Positions 46,700 through 58,905 of a stretch of 64,000 bases of DNA are shown here, one piece after another. Position numbers and translations under genes: made by a program. The stretch comes from Plumapathes pennacea (taxonomy: Eukaryota > Cnidaria > Anthozoa > Antipatharia > Myriopathidae): assembly GCA_964036295.1 (NCBI GenBank), contig OZ038471.1, forward strand, positions 9,814,184 to 9,878,183. Reading direction: 5' to 3'. The notes beneath the pieces were generated by a model. The model was given only the letters and a program-made list of their open reading frames with translations, was not told the DNA's origin and did not search any database. Each line of letters begins with the position of its first letter. The first letter of the stretch is position 1.

Positions 46700-48472
46700 T
46701 GCTCGCGGGGGCCTGGGGCCCACGAGAGCTTAAAAATGGGAATTTTTATTTTTATTTTTTTCCTTTTTGTGGGTCGAGAATCAGCACACGGTGATTGGTT
46801 CATATTATCACGTGCTGGGCGATGACGTAATTGACTTCGCTAAACAACTCGAGATGTGGCCAGTGAATTGCTCGTTACTTGTGTGTAAAAGTTAACTGCA
46901 TCCCATCCAAACTCAACACCATTTGGCTCTGTGGAATATGCACGGATGAACTGGATTTTCGGGAACGATTTTGGCTCGCGTTCACCGCGGAAGCTTTGAG
47001 AATAGCCGTAAACAAATATTTGATGGTACCGCTGTCGCCGATAAATATTTAGTCCCGACGAAACTTTCTGTGGCGACACGAAATACTTTTGGGAAGATAA
47101 CAGGGCGAAAACAGAAACCAAAGCTACGGTGAGCTTTAGCCGTAAAACAATGACGCTTTATGCTTTACTCTGTACATGACATCTGTTGCCTCATAAAATT
47201 CTTCTGCGTATCGTACATTGCCTGTTGAAGTGTTTCTTTCATTCGATCATGTAGCCTTTGTTTCGCAATGGTCAGTGAATACCAGAAATGAAAAATACAC
47301 CGAAATAATTCTGAGGATTGAGTTTGCAGTCACAAATGGACTGAACACACTGTGAACAAAAGCGCAATAATATTGTAAACATCTCTCGTGTGACATTCCT
47401 CGCTGTCAATTTTATATTTGTTACAGAGCACGAATACTAGAAAGCCTGATAGAAAGAAACGTATTGAGTTAATAAAAGAAAACACATAAGTAGTGAAGCG
47501 AAAAAGTAAACTGCATCCCATTCAAATTCAACGCCATTTGGCTCTGTGGAATAAGCACGGATAAACTGGATTTTAGGAAAAGATTTTGGCTCGCGTTCAC
47601 CGCACAAGCTTTGAGAATAGCCGTAAACAAATGTTTGATGGTATTTCTGGGGTATTGCAAATATCTCTGTCGCCGATAAGTATTTAGTCCCGACGAAACT
47701 TTCTGTGGCGACACGAAATACTTTTGGGAAGATAACAGGGCGAAAACAGAAACCAAAGCTACGGTGAGCTTTAGCCGTAAAACAATGACGCTTTATGCTT
47801 TACTCTGTACATGACATCTGTTGCCTCATAAAATTCTTCTGCGTATCGTACATTGCCTGTTGAAGTGTTTCTTTCATTCGATCATGTAGTCTTTGTTTCG
47901 CAATGTCCATTAAATACCAGAAATGAAAAATACACCGAAATAATTCTGAGGATTGAGTTTGCAGTCACAAATGGACTGAACACACTGTGAACAAAAGCGC
48001 AATAATATTGTAAACATCTCTCGTGTGACATTCCTCGCTGTCAATTTTATATTTGTTACAGAGCACGAATACTCGAAAGCCTGATAGAAGAAACGTATTG
48101 AGTTAACAAAAGAAAACACATAAGTAGTAAAGCGAAGGCTGGATTAATCGTGGCCTCTGATTAGAAATATGAGTCAAGGTCAAACTGTCATAATCGATTG
48201 TGCATAAAAAGATATGTCACGCATTCTCAAGATGCAGGGTCGCTCAACCTTTAAGAAGCAAGTGTATGAGTGTTGTAATAATAATTTTTAGTTTAATCAA
48301 GGTGTCAAAAGAGCAAGGTGTCAAAAGCCAAGTTCTCTATACTGTGTGATATTTTTATGGTGAGAAATTGGAAGTCTCTCTTGGGAGTTCCGCTCTTGTC
48401 CCCTACTTTCCATTTTATATTCTGGTCTCGACCCAACTCACGCCGCGAGCTCACTGGCAAGGCCAGTCTAGT
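46700..48472 (+). mobile_element. Family A copy A7 with internal duplication
   Basis: 5' TGCTCGCGGGGGCCTGGGGC hairpin, 3' ACTGGC-aag-GCCAGT hairpin and CTAGT. The first ~780 bp (46840-47500) and the next ~640 bp (47500-48120) repeat each other almost exactly ('ctgcatccca', 'agtcccgacgaaactttctg', to 'gaaacgtattgagtta'), so the middle was duplicated in tandem. Confidence 0.7.
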
Positions 48473-49044
48473 TATGTTCAAAAATGTACGCCTGAAAAGT
48501 CGAATGAAACTGTCTTTCAATTTGTGAGTTCGTGATTGGTTCACTGGTTTTTACTGAGTGCATGTGCATGTGCATGAGCAGAACTTATACATTTTCGATT
48601 TTTACTTAAAGAATCCGCATTCAACTTAAATCATTGGGTAAATTAGCTTCTCATTTCTCTCAAGTATTTTAAGTTGATAAAACTAGAAAGCTACACGACT
48701 ACGAACTAGTGGTTAACATTGTGTTTACAAACGCAGAGTGTGTGTACGCGCGTCTTAAAATCGATCGGCGATAAAGTACTTCTTGATGCTTTGTTTAAAT
48801 GTATAGTTTATGTGAAGTACAGCATAAGACGCTGAAGCCATATAATCCTTCCATTCTCAGAAATTGTAATACTTATGATTATTTGGTAAGAGGACTTCGT
48901 TTCGTTCTATGTCGGTCTGTAATCAGACTCGTGATTACAAAATCAGACGCAAATCGCGAAATCGTCCGATTTCGTAATCATTCGTATATGATTACAGGGG
49001 GCTGACCGAATCGGACTCCACTCAGTCCTATTACCATTATTAAT

Positions 49045-49400
49045 TGTTCGTGGGGCGTGGCCCCACGAGCTTTAAAACGAAGATTTCTATTTTGCGTTTT
49101 ATATTTCTGGGTCGAGAATCAGCACACGGTGATTGTTTGATATTATCACGTAATTTGTGATTTCACGTCCATGATCACATGACTTGCCGGGCGAGCAGTT
49201 TCGCTATTTTGAAGATAGCAAGATGTGTGCGATGGATTTGTATGTTGCTTGCTATTGTTGACTCTATGAATTATTTTATGGACCGCTCATCTTACTTACA
49301 AACGCATACACCGGCCCCGGTAGACCCACACTACATTTCATTGAGCGGTTTTGGCTTGGGTCGGTCCGTTCGGGCTTAAAAGCCATATTGAAAGCCATGA
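49045..49400 (+). mobile_element. Family B 5' fragment, copy B3
   Basis: 5' hairpin TGTTCGTGGGGC-gtg-GCCCCACGAGC, then the shared promoter-like module, then sequence matching the first ~350 bp of family B ('gttttggcttgggtcggtcc'). It breaks off near 49400. Confidence 0.6.
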
Positions 49401-49505
49401 TCGACCGCGGCGGCTCGGTCCATAAACACGTAAAAAGAGAACGAGAGCATTATTATCCCGATTATCATCCCGTACGGACTGAGTGCGAGGTCAATAAATG
49501 ATTTT

Positions 49506-49850
49506 TCCCACGCCCTGCGTGGGTACTAATCTGAACACATATCGTTTTTGAATGTCGTTCACGGGGCGACCTCCCCGCGCAGCGGGGATTGCTGGGTAAA
49601 ACCTTCAACTTCGTTCCCAGGCTCTTCCCTTTCCCGGCCGAACACGTACACGTAGGCTTTTTTGCGATTTGAATGTTGTTCATGGTGCGACCAACCCGCA
49701 CCGCGGGGAATGCCGGGTAGAACTCGAAACAGAGTACCTCGTTCCCAGGCTCTTTCCTCTCCCGGCCCAACACGAAGGCTTTTTTGCGATTTAAATGTTG
49801 TTCGCGGGGCGACCAACCCGCACTGCGGGGAATGCCGGGTTGATCACGTG
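49506..49850 (+). mobile_element. Family C 5' region, copy C2, upstream of a Rep-like exon
   Basis: Starts with the hairpin CCCACGC-cct-GCGTGGG, identical to 6525. It has about three GC-rich repeats (around 49559, 49676 and 49795) sharing 'gaatgttgtt', 'gcgaccaacccgca' and 'ggggaatgccggg'. The N-terminal exon at 49928 follows directly, so this is probably the 5' end and promoter region of an autonomous or once-autonomous element. Confidence 0.55.
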
Positions 49851-49927
49851 ATTTTTTTCTGCGAGTTCGTTGCTAAGAAACAGTTCGTCGGAAGGGAAGG
49901 AGAATTTGGACAAGAAGAGTTTAAGAA

Positions 49928-50405
49928 ATGAATTCAGGGAAAAAACAAACGGAACATTCTCACAATAACGACCAAGCTCGCCTTCAAAGACGAAGGGAGC
50001 AAGCAAGATTAAGACAAAGTCGTGAGACCAGCCAACAGCGGTGTATTCGTCTCGAGTGCAGACACCTTCACTGTAACGTGTGTAAGGAAACATGGCCAAT
50101 AGTTGCCAACCAAAGTATGACTGAACGAACTATATCTGCACCAGATGTAAGCGAGACAAAAAGACATCGTGCCGCTTATTCTCGGGTGACAACGACATGG
50201 ACCCTACAGGGCCTCAGCGAAGTGGAGAAAATGCTTTATATCGCCAGGGCTTTCCTCATTATGTGTGTTTACCGGAAACATGGCGGCCAGCGTGGGTACA
50301 AAGGACATGTCCTCAATTTGCCACAAGATGTGCAGGGATTTCTCAGCAGTCTCCCCGCCAATGTGAGTGATCTGCCGATTCTTATCATCAGAAAACAAGG
50401 GGCAG
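49928..50405 (+). CDS. N-terminal exon of a Helitron/Helentron Rep-helicase protein
   Basis: ATG at 49928; 159 residues to a donor GGGGCAG|GTAAG (50406, phase 1). An Arg-rich start (ARLQRRREQARLRQSRETSQ) and a second part, LSEVEKMLYIARAFLIMCVY, followed by GQRGYKGHVLNLPQDVQGFL, SSLPANVSDLPILIIRKQGA. The GY-GHV-N-PQ-V--F---LP-----L-I--IR pattern is that of the region before the Rep domain in Helitron proteins. The Rep (HUH) and helicase parts were not found downstream, so the gene is truncated or lost. A weaker relative lies at 8056. Confidence 0.6.
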
Positions 50406-51487
50406 GTAAGAAATGAAACCTTTTCTTCCTTAAGTTTGTACCTGGCCAATAATGCTTATCAGCCGTCTCGGAAATATTTGTCGTTGCTTTTCTGTTGTTT
50501 CATTATGTTTGTTTTTCATGTGAATAACTGCCAACCATGTTCGATTTTCACACCTGATTCACTTGCTAAATGTGCCAAATGCAATATGGATTTTTTAATA
50601 CATGATTTCCTTCTTTGTTTATTTGTCTGTTAAAACCTACCCAGTTTATTGATCACGAAGAATTAAAAAAGTACCTTCAGTACCTGCACGAAATTAGAAA
50701 AATGAATTAAAAAGCAGCTGCCATACTTTGTTTTAGTCTTTTTTTCGTCTTTGAGAAATTTCGTGATTTCCTATCAATTAAAAAGTAGCTACACATACTT
50801 TGTTTTTCATTATTTGTCTTTGAAGACTTTATGAATTTCATTCAAATGCATAGCTTTTCTGTTACTGAATACAGCTCTAAATTATTGTGTATGTTGTGAT
50901 TTATTTTGCCACTCAATAGAGATAATGAACTGATTTTCGTGGTTTTCATTATCATGGTTTTCACATTTAAGTTACTTATATTTGCTACTCTGGCATACTG
51001 TACAGTGGAGTGTTTTTGCACAACAAAATATATTATTTTTAAGTAATTAGTGATACCAGTACATGTATGTATGTATGATTTCATAGGCATTTATTTTCAG
51101 AATACAAAATTAGGATAGGAAAGGAAATTGGCATAGTTTTGTAAGAGTTTTAAAAAGGAAACAAAATCTAGAGTCACTTAACATTATGCACTGATGTTAA
51201 CTATACTGTGGAGAATACTATTGCAGTACAGGCAGATATATGCACAGAGGATCTTATCATTAACAGGAAGCTGCAGTAGTGAGTATAATAACAGAAACAG
51301 AGATTGGTCAACCTGAACAGTACATGTTCACAAATTTTACATGATAACAGCTATTATTCAACATAATAATTTAGTGTGTGAATGTGTGTTATACAATAGA
51401 TGAGCGTCGTTCTTCACTTGTCAGGGTGTTGATAGTTAAATATTGTCATTACAGCATCATTTAATAATGAAATTGATTCTCCAACAG
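50406..51487. other. No recognised gene
   Basis: Low-complexity AT-rich sequence. A short frame after an acceptor at 50644 (FIDHEELKKYLQYLHEIRKM) is helix-like, but its phase does not fit the exon ending at 50405. Confidence 0.4.
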
Positions 51488-53421
51488 ATTGTGCCAAACT
51501 GTAATCCTCCATTTCTTCCGTTCAGTGGTTTTGTATGTCAACAATATGAAGGAACCCCAGAAAAAAGGTACATTAGTAATTATTCTCTCTATGTGCATGT
51601 AACTTCGTATAAATCAAGTTTCGTTGGAGGTGCCAATGTATAGCGATCACAGACAAACTCGAGAGACTTTATTACTGTAGATTTGCTCGACAGTACAGAA
51701 CGATAACACACACACGAGTCTCTCACGTGCTCTCAGTAACTAATTAACTCATTATTAATTACTGCTGACCTACTACATTCAGAAGAAATTAACTAGCTGG
51801 TGTGGGCAGAAAAAAATTGCCATGATCTAAACAAGTTCAAATTAGATAACACTGACAAGTCAATGCCCCAATCAGTGACTCAAGGTCAACAATCAATTTG
51901 CAAAGATACATATTCTAATTATATGCCAGAAGAGTCAATTTGCATTTACCACAGTTAGTATCATTTTACTTAAGCCAGCGCTTTGCTACATTAATTTCTT
52001 CATTTTCCTAGATAGATTTGGTGATAATTATAGTTTAATAAGTTTTATAACATAGTCGCGATATAAGCCACGTTCTGATTGGTCGAAGAGCGTGCTCCAT
52101 AACTTTATCGTGCACGCCCGTGCTCAATAATATGACGTGAGCAAATGCCGCTTCCTTTCGACTTTTTCTAGCTTTCCTCGTTTATAAAGTAACAGAAGCT
52201 TTACAACTAAGAAGAAAATAGCTTTATTTTCCGAAGAAATTTGTACTACATGAAGTCAAACCGGCACCCAAAGGAACTCAGTAATCAAGTCTGAAAAATT
52301 CTGTATTTCAACGGTCGGCACAGGAAATTGTATGAATCAAAACTCACCTATTTCTCGACGGCTTAATTCTCATGGACTAGTGAAATCCATCACAGTAAAG
52401 ATAAATATCCGTCAAGCCTTCAATGGCTTTGAAATGAAACGGCGTTCATTCATTCCGAGAGCCGCTATACTTGCAGTGTTTACAGTACAGTTTGCTGGCA
52501 GCTCGAATAACAAACAAGTCCGCTCGGCAAACATTTCCATCTCTTTCGCTTATGGTGATTGTTTACATTCTTCGGCGGATCACTTTGCTTCTCCAGACCC
52601 GCATTGTCTGCTATAGTTCAAGGTGAATCTCACGTTGTTTTGAAGCGGCGACTTGAAGCGTTCATCTTCAACAATTGTACCGTTCAAAACATTTACATCG
52701 TCACGAATTCCAAAGTCACCGAAGGCTGCTGGTTTTCACCACGCCAGGTTAACAGTACTTTCGGTGTTTTCGTCGATTAAACGACATCTTTTTCATCGAC
52801 ACTCATCAACTCTTAGCTGGCAGAAATGTTAGTAAGTTGTGGCGTGTTTTCAATCATCCAATGAGAGAGTTTGTTTTGCCTTTTGCGCGTCGAAAGAGAA
52901 TTTTGCATTCAATCAGAAATGAAAATTTGTTTGCGCTCGTAATTTCGTGTCTATGTTATAAAAGAATTGGTTCATGCTTTTAGCTGTGCATCTATCGAGT
53001 TATGGATGCACTTGGGAAGTTGGGAGAGCACTTGTGAAGCTAGAGTTGCTCTCCGCTACGCCTCGAGCAACTCTTACGCTTCTCTCGTGCTCTCCCAACT
53101 TTTCGCGTGCATCCATAACTCGATAGACGCACGCTAAGTATGAACCAATTCTTAATTCTTTTGAACAAGTTTTTTTTTTCCAATGCAGCTGCATGACATA
53201 AATTTCTGGTGAGATACTATAACTTAAACTGTAAACTCCAACACAATTAGCTTCCCCACCCACCCACCCACCTATCTCATGCCACAGAACACACTTTACA
53301 ACATTCCTAATTATACTCTGATGCTTGTTTTGTTTTCCATAGATCCCTAAATATCAAGACAAACATGAAGTTCACTAAGTCCAACTGGAAAAAGTATCTT
53401 TCTGTGATTAGGAAGAGTTAG
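51488..53421 (+). CDS. Candidate last two exons of an unknown gene
   Basis: Exon 51488-51567 (after ccaacag; IVPNCNPPFLPFSGFVCQQY...) ends in AG|gtac, phase 2. Exon 53343-53421 (after ttttccatag) completes the codon and reads SLNIKTNMKFTKSNWKKYLS, VIRKS, TAG. Phase matches and both are open; an AATAAA lies ~400 bp downstream. I recognise no family, and upstream exons were not found. The intron holds a fold-back element. Support is limited to splice signals and phase. Confidence 0.3.
52960..53153. mobile_element. Fold-back element (~195 bp)
   Basis: Arms of ~85 bp: AAAAGAATTGGTTCATGCTT at left, with 'aagtatgaaccaattctt' at right. Inner arms include 'atctatcgagttatggatgc' and 'gttgggagagcac' with their complements. 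The centre is a short 'gctctccgctacgcctcgagc' type loop. No coding capacity. Confidence 0.7.
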
Positions 53422-53929
53422 TTTATACCCACATGGCATGGGAAATGAGACTTTTTAAAGACAAGAATGTCAATACAGTACTAGACTGATGCTCTTCTCG
53501 TGTCTCACAGTACCTTACAGTACCTTACAGTACTTGTGGTGGATAAGGTGCAAACCTGACTCTCATTTGTCTAATATTCTGTAGAATTATTGTATATTTA
53601 TAATGCATTTTTCCATTTTCACTCACGGTAGAGTTCAGGGGAGAGTATCAGGTTGGGGCTATATTTCTCTGGCATGGGATTTTGTGTGTTTGTACATGTA
53701 CTTGGCAACAATTGAGAACTTCTGAGAAATATATTGTAACCTACTTGAGAAGTATCTATACATTTCACGTATGAATGTGGTGCTAAGACTGACTGTATAC
53801 TTTTCTTATGAGACAAAATAAATTACTGTAAAATGGACATGGCATGATGAATAATATTGAGAGAACTTCCTTCTTTCAAGACCATCCTACATATTATATA
53901 ATGAAATTTCTGTACTCTTCAAACAGCAA

Positions 53930-54290
53930 TGGGACCTGGTTGGGGGGTACTCCCATACATAAGCCATATAGGTATGTGCCAACCCAAAGGGTATTGTTTT
54001 CAAACATTTTTAGTTTGAAATAGGGTTTAGAGTTTGCCTTTTTGGTCTGAAATAGGGTAGCGATTTTGTGTTTTTGGCCTGGGATGGCATATATAGAAAT
54101 GTGTCGCCGCGGACAATGCATGGCAAATGGAAGAAAAAACAGGCAAAGAAAAAAGTCTCAAAGAATAGGTCTGAAATAGGGTATACATTTATAGAGTATG
54201 GGTCTGAAATAGGGTATAGTAAATCAGATATTTTGGTCTGAAATAGGGTAAGGGTTTTCAAGTCCAGGTGGCACACCCTCACCTAAAATT
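53930..54290. repeat. Dispersed repeat with 'ggtctgaaatagggta' tandem units
   Basis: Begins 'ggggggtactcccatacata' and has at least five loosely spaced copies of GGTCTGAAATAGGGT or variants. I recall similar sequences as abundant interspersed repeats in cnidarian genomes; that is memory, not a search. Confidence 0.55.
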
Positions 54291-55350
54291 ATAATGAGTG
54301 TCCCCCAGAATGGAACACATGCTAATATCATGTAAGTGTTAATATATTGAAATGTGTGGTGTAAGCATACAGTACATGGGAGCTCTAAGCAATGTCATGC
54401 ATAATCGATTACTTGGGTGTGGGACTTTTGCGAATATCGTATTTCTAGTTATATGGCTTCAATGTTTTATACTGCAAAACATAAGACAAAGCATCAAGAA
54501 GCACTTGACCAGTTTGCGTGCGTACGCAACCGGCGCTTCAACTACTTAAAAATTGATTTGTAGTGATGTAGCTCTCCAATTTCCTCAACTCGAAATACTT
54601 GAGAGAAAGAAGAAGCTAATTTACTGTAGTAAAGTAAACCCGTCACGATGAGAACCGTGAATGTTTAGGTTTCTTTCGACTTTTCAAGCTTTCCTTGTTT
54701 GAAAATAAAAAGGCGCTTCGCAGCTAAAAACAGTAAACGTAATTATATTTTTCGAATTCTTGAAACGTCTCACCGTACGGTATTCTTTTCTTCTTAGAGC
54801 GTCGTTCTGAGCGTCTCACAACTAGGCGTTTCTTTCTGTTTCGAAAATTTACACCACCTATCAACTAGCAAATTGACCCTTAGCGCCAAATAGCGGTCGA
54901 ATATCTTCCTCGCGCTATCCCATGCAAGGACATATTCGAAGTCTGTTTGCTGTTTCTGTCTTATTCAAATCCTCGAAAAACTCGACAAAATCCTAAATCT
55001 TGGCACAATGACACTTTAAAACATCATGTTTCCTAAATCACAGTTAAAGGGGCCCTCTCAGCCGGTTTTGTTTACATTTGGAAAATCCAAGCATGAATTT
55101 GATTCCCAACACAAAAGAACGCAATTAATCAAAAGAAAAATGCGTTAGTAGTACTTTTAGATCAAAAGAAACTAATCTTCTCAAACAAGTGGGATAAAAG
55201 TGCATTGCTATTCATCTTTCGACTTTCGGGGCCCCAAAAATGGCGGAACCAAGGATTTCGGCGCGCAAAGGACTGTGGTTGAGAGGGCCCCTTTAAGTTT
55301 CAATCATAGTGCTCACGTCATTCTATACATTTACGTCACATTCTGCTTTT
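54291..55350. other. Intergenic, no feature seen
   Basis: Near 55047-55300 an imperfect inverted pair, 'aaaggggccctctcagccgg' and 'ttgagagggccccttt' (55280-55297), encloses ~230 bp: a probable small MITE. Nothing else was recognised. Confidence 0.45.
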
Positions 55351-57168
55351 TGCTCGTTGGGGCAACGCCCCGACGAGCTTAGGATTGGAGACCGTGTCTT
55401 TTTCTTCGTCATATTTTTTTTCTGGGTTACGAATCAGCACACGGTGATTGGTTCACATTGCCACGTGATATGTGATGACGTGAGGTGACTTCGCGAATAA
55501 CTTGAATCGTACGTTGATGGTTGTGTATAAAGTTATCTGTATGCCATCCAAACTCAATACAGTTTGGCTCTGTGGAACATGCACGGATAAACTAGATTTT
55601 AGGGAACGATTTTGGCTTGCGTTCTTAATTTCACCGTGATAGCCGTAAACAAACGTTTGATGGATTCGATTTTATTTAATGGATACCGCTACAGGATTGC
55701 AAATAACTCTCTCGCCGCTTTTAGTCTCGACGAACTTTGGGCACACAAAGCTTTCCTTCAAATGTTTGATGTCGAAGTTCCATGTCTTTCAAAGTGAAAT
55801 ACGTATGTGCAACGAATACCTTGACCGCAAAGGTGGTAAACAAATGAATCAGGAATCGGATTTCATATCATTGTTTAGTTTTAGTTTTATGATTTGTGGC
55901 ACTCGGAAACCGTAGAAAAGAAGCAGCAGCAGTCACTCTGCGTATTTCTTGGCCAGGCGACGTACAACACATCTATTCGGACAAAGGTTGACTTTCATAA
56001 TTTTTGCATTGAAATCTGTATATGGAGGTATTGCGACTTGCGCGATGAACGTGACTAGCCGGTCAAGGCTTTAACTGCCACAAGTGCGACAAATATGGCT
56101 TGCCAATCGTATAATCGAACTTTAGGGAATCCGAATCAGAACTTTCGAAAGGCTATAGGCAACGAGGCGAGCTTAACGGCGACATTGCTTAGATATACAG
56201 TTTACACTAACATTGGCCCGACATCAAAGCACTGCTATTCATCTCATTGATCAGGGCAAAGGTTACGCCGGAAGATGATATCGTTTACAGTTGCTAACAT
56301 CTGCCTGCTTTTACTGTGATTAGAGCTCCGGATGAGTGCAGCTACAGCTGTGGCAGTGTTAATCACAGGTTTTGTTGAGGCTCTGTTAAACTTGGCGGCA
56401 GCTCAAAGCAGAATAGAACTGATCTAACTTGACAAACATTCAGCCGTCCACCGCCATAGTGAGACACGTACTGACTTAGCAACCGCGCCAAAAAGCTAAC
56501 ACACGACAGACTGTAGACACCAATGACTCCCAGATATGCTACGCAAATCCGTGAGTCAAAAACGAAAACAAACTCCGTTTTTAAGCTCGCCGCAGCCGCG
56601 AGCAAATACACCGAAATAGTCCTGAACATTGAGTTTGTTAGTCACAAATGACTGAACACGCTGTGAACAAAACCGCAATAATATTGTAAACAAGTCTCAT
56701 GTTACATTCCTCGCTTTCAATTTATATCTGTTACAGAGCGCGAATACTCGAAAACCTCATAGAAGAAACGCATTCAGTAAAAAAACATAAGTATTGAAGC
56801 GAAGGCTAGCTGATCGTGGCCCCTGATTACAAATAAGTCTTCAAAGTCAAACTGTCAAAATCGACTGTGCATGAAAAGATAAGTCACGCATTACTCTTTT
56901 GTTGCTGGCTAACTTTTCACTCCAAAGCTCAAAATGCAGAGTCGCTCAACCTTTACGAAGCAAGTGTATGGGTGTTGTAATGACAATTTATACCAATAGG
57001 TTTCATTTGAGCAAGGTGTGAAAAGTCAAGTTATCTATATTGTGTGATATTTTTCTGGTGAGAAACTGAAAGTCTCTTTTGGGAGTTTCGCTCTTGTCGC
57101 TACTTTCCATTTTAGTTTCTTCTGGTCTCGACCCCACCCAACGAGCTCACTGGCAACACCAGTCTTGT
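55351..57168 (+). mobile_element. Family A composite copy A6
   Basis: Same structure as A5: 5' hairpin GCTCGttGGGGC-aac-GCCCCgACGAGC, internal reversed 5' end (about 56585-56603), and 3' inverted terminus CCCAACGAGC with hairpin and CTTGTT. It differs from A5 by small indels, for instance lacking the (GAGT)n array. Confidence 0.65.
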
Positions 57169-58401
57169 TTTGAAAAATAAACGGAATTTAAAGCATAACG
57201 GCTGTTTTAACAGATCTCCCGTCATATGTTTGAACAGCAAATCACAGACAGTACGTACCTGCAGCGATTACAGGATCTTTCATGACTTCATTAGAGATGG
57301 GACAAAAAAACTCATTTGGGACGTCCTTTCTCTTCTCTATACTCATGACGTTCTTCTCTTCCTTCGGTGTTTTATCGGTACGGATAGCAGGACCTGTATT
57401 TATGAAACAATGAAATGTTTGTTTGCCGAGGTGTACGTGTGCTACATGTAGTATTATAAATTATAACATAGTCACGATACAAGCCGCGCGCTGATTGGTC
57501 GAAAACCGTGGTTTGCCAGAGTATAAACCACACTTACCCGTGGTTTATAAGTTATAAACCACGCTTACGTCATCCTCTGGCAAAAAAGAGAAAATAATGC
57601 GAGAATGGAGTCACCATTGCCCAACTTCGAGATAAAATTTGGCTTCAAGTGAAGGCACCGGCTAGTACGGTTCACCGTGAATCGGTAAAGAACGTGACCT
57701 CATCAAAAAGCACTTCAACAGTTTGGAGAGGGAAAATCTATGTCGAAGAACGGCAAGTTTCTTGTCAGCGTCGTGGAAAGCGACTCGGTTTAAGCACTGT
57801 CCCTAAGTACAGCATATTTGGGAGTCACAATTACATCAGTGGGTTGTTTGAATGAAGTTGAATGCTTCAACAAGGAAGGAGAGAGCAAATCATTCAGTTG
57901 AAGAAGATCAGCCGTGAGCAATCACTGAACATGAACGGCGAAGATAGACGAACAGACGTGTTTGTTGTGATGCACGAGAAAGAATTTCCGACGATGTGAC
58001 TGAAAAAAATGATTGAAGAATTTTCGGACGGACTTCAAATGATTGTACTACGAGGTAGAGTCAAGAAATCGGTAAGTTTTCATTCACACAATTTTCGAGT
58101 CGGCCGTTGGAGCATTTGTTGATTCCCTTCAAATTTGCATTTTATGCACTAGCCGACGGTATGATTTCATGTACTTGTAGTCCAAAGTTCTACAGGAAAT
58201 ATAGTTCTTTACTGTGAGATGTTGTCTAATTTTATAGAACCAGATGACCTGGTTGAAAAATTGAAGCGAAACTGTACTGACTTGGCAATTCGGACCGCCG
58301 AGCCGTTTAGGAGAATCTATTTTTTCATCGCTGTTAGCATTCCGACATTTTTGATGAATAAAGACAGTTTTATTGTGAAAGTTTTGAAGTTCTATGTTAT
58401 A
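57169..58401. other. Intergenic with one palindrome
   Basis: Hairpin at 57512-57583 (TTTGCCAGAG...CTCTGGCAAA, centre GTGGTTTATAA-gTTATAAACCAC). 'aacatagtc(a/g)cgat' upstream also occurs at 52048, so these are related units. Frames at 57170-57451 and 57649-57855 lack any supporting feature. Confidence 0.45.
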
Positions 58402-58590
58402 AAACAAATAAACCAGCTTCAAGCGTGCTCCGTTCAGAAATAAAGCACTTAGCAAGTGCCGAGAGCACTCAAGAAGTGGGGAAAAACGCTCGCCTTCGGC
58501 TCGCGTTTCTCCCTACACTTCTTTCGTGCTCTCGTCACTTGCTGCGTGCTTTATTTCTGAACGGAGCACGCTTGAAGCTGGTTTATTTGT
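58402..58590. mobile_element. Fold-back element (~190 bp)
   Basis: Near-perfect palindrome: AAACAAATAAACCAGCTTCA at left with its complement ending the unit. Arms continue through 'gcgtgctccgttcagaaata' and 'agcac', with a 'gctcgccttcggctcgc' centre. Architecture like 34001-34160 and 52960-53153, but sequence differs. Confidence 0.7.
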
Positions 58591-58905
58591 TAAATATACA
58601 CATGATGACGCAGGCTTTTTTGTTTGTTGGTGTTTGTAAGTAATATTAAATAAGACTTTAACAAACAGCATACAGTCGTCGCCGTTGAACTGGCTGTTAT
58701 AATGGTTAGACTTAAGCATACTCTAAATATAGAAACAGAAGCAAAAGATAAAAAACATCACATAATTATTATAGCAGTAAAAAAAATTAAGCATGTCGAT
58801 CCTCATCCCAGGGTGAGAAGCATCGTCGTCGCACCTGAAGAACCAATGGCTGGAACCCTTTTAGTACACAAGAAGGCTACATTTTTTGCATATGGTCTAT
58901 ATAAT

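Noticed and set aside
54010-54282. Reverse frame with repeated FQTKISDLLYPISDP pattern
   Set aside because: Reading of the dispersed 'ggtctgaaatagggta' repeat; no constraint on frame is apparent.
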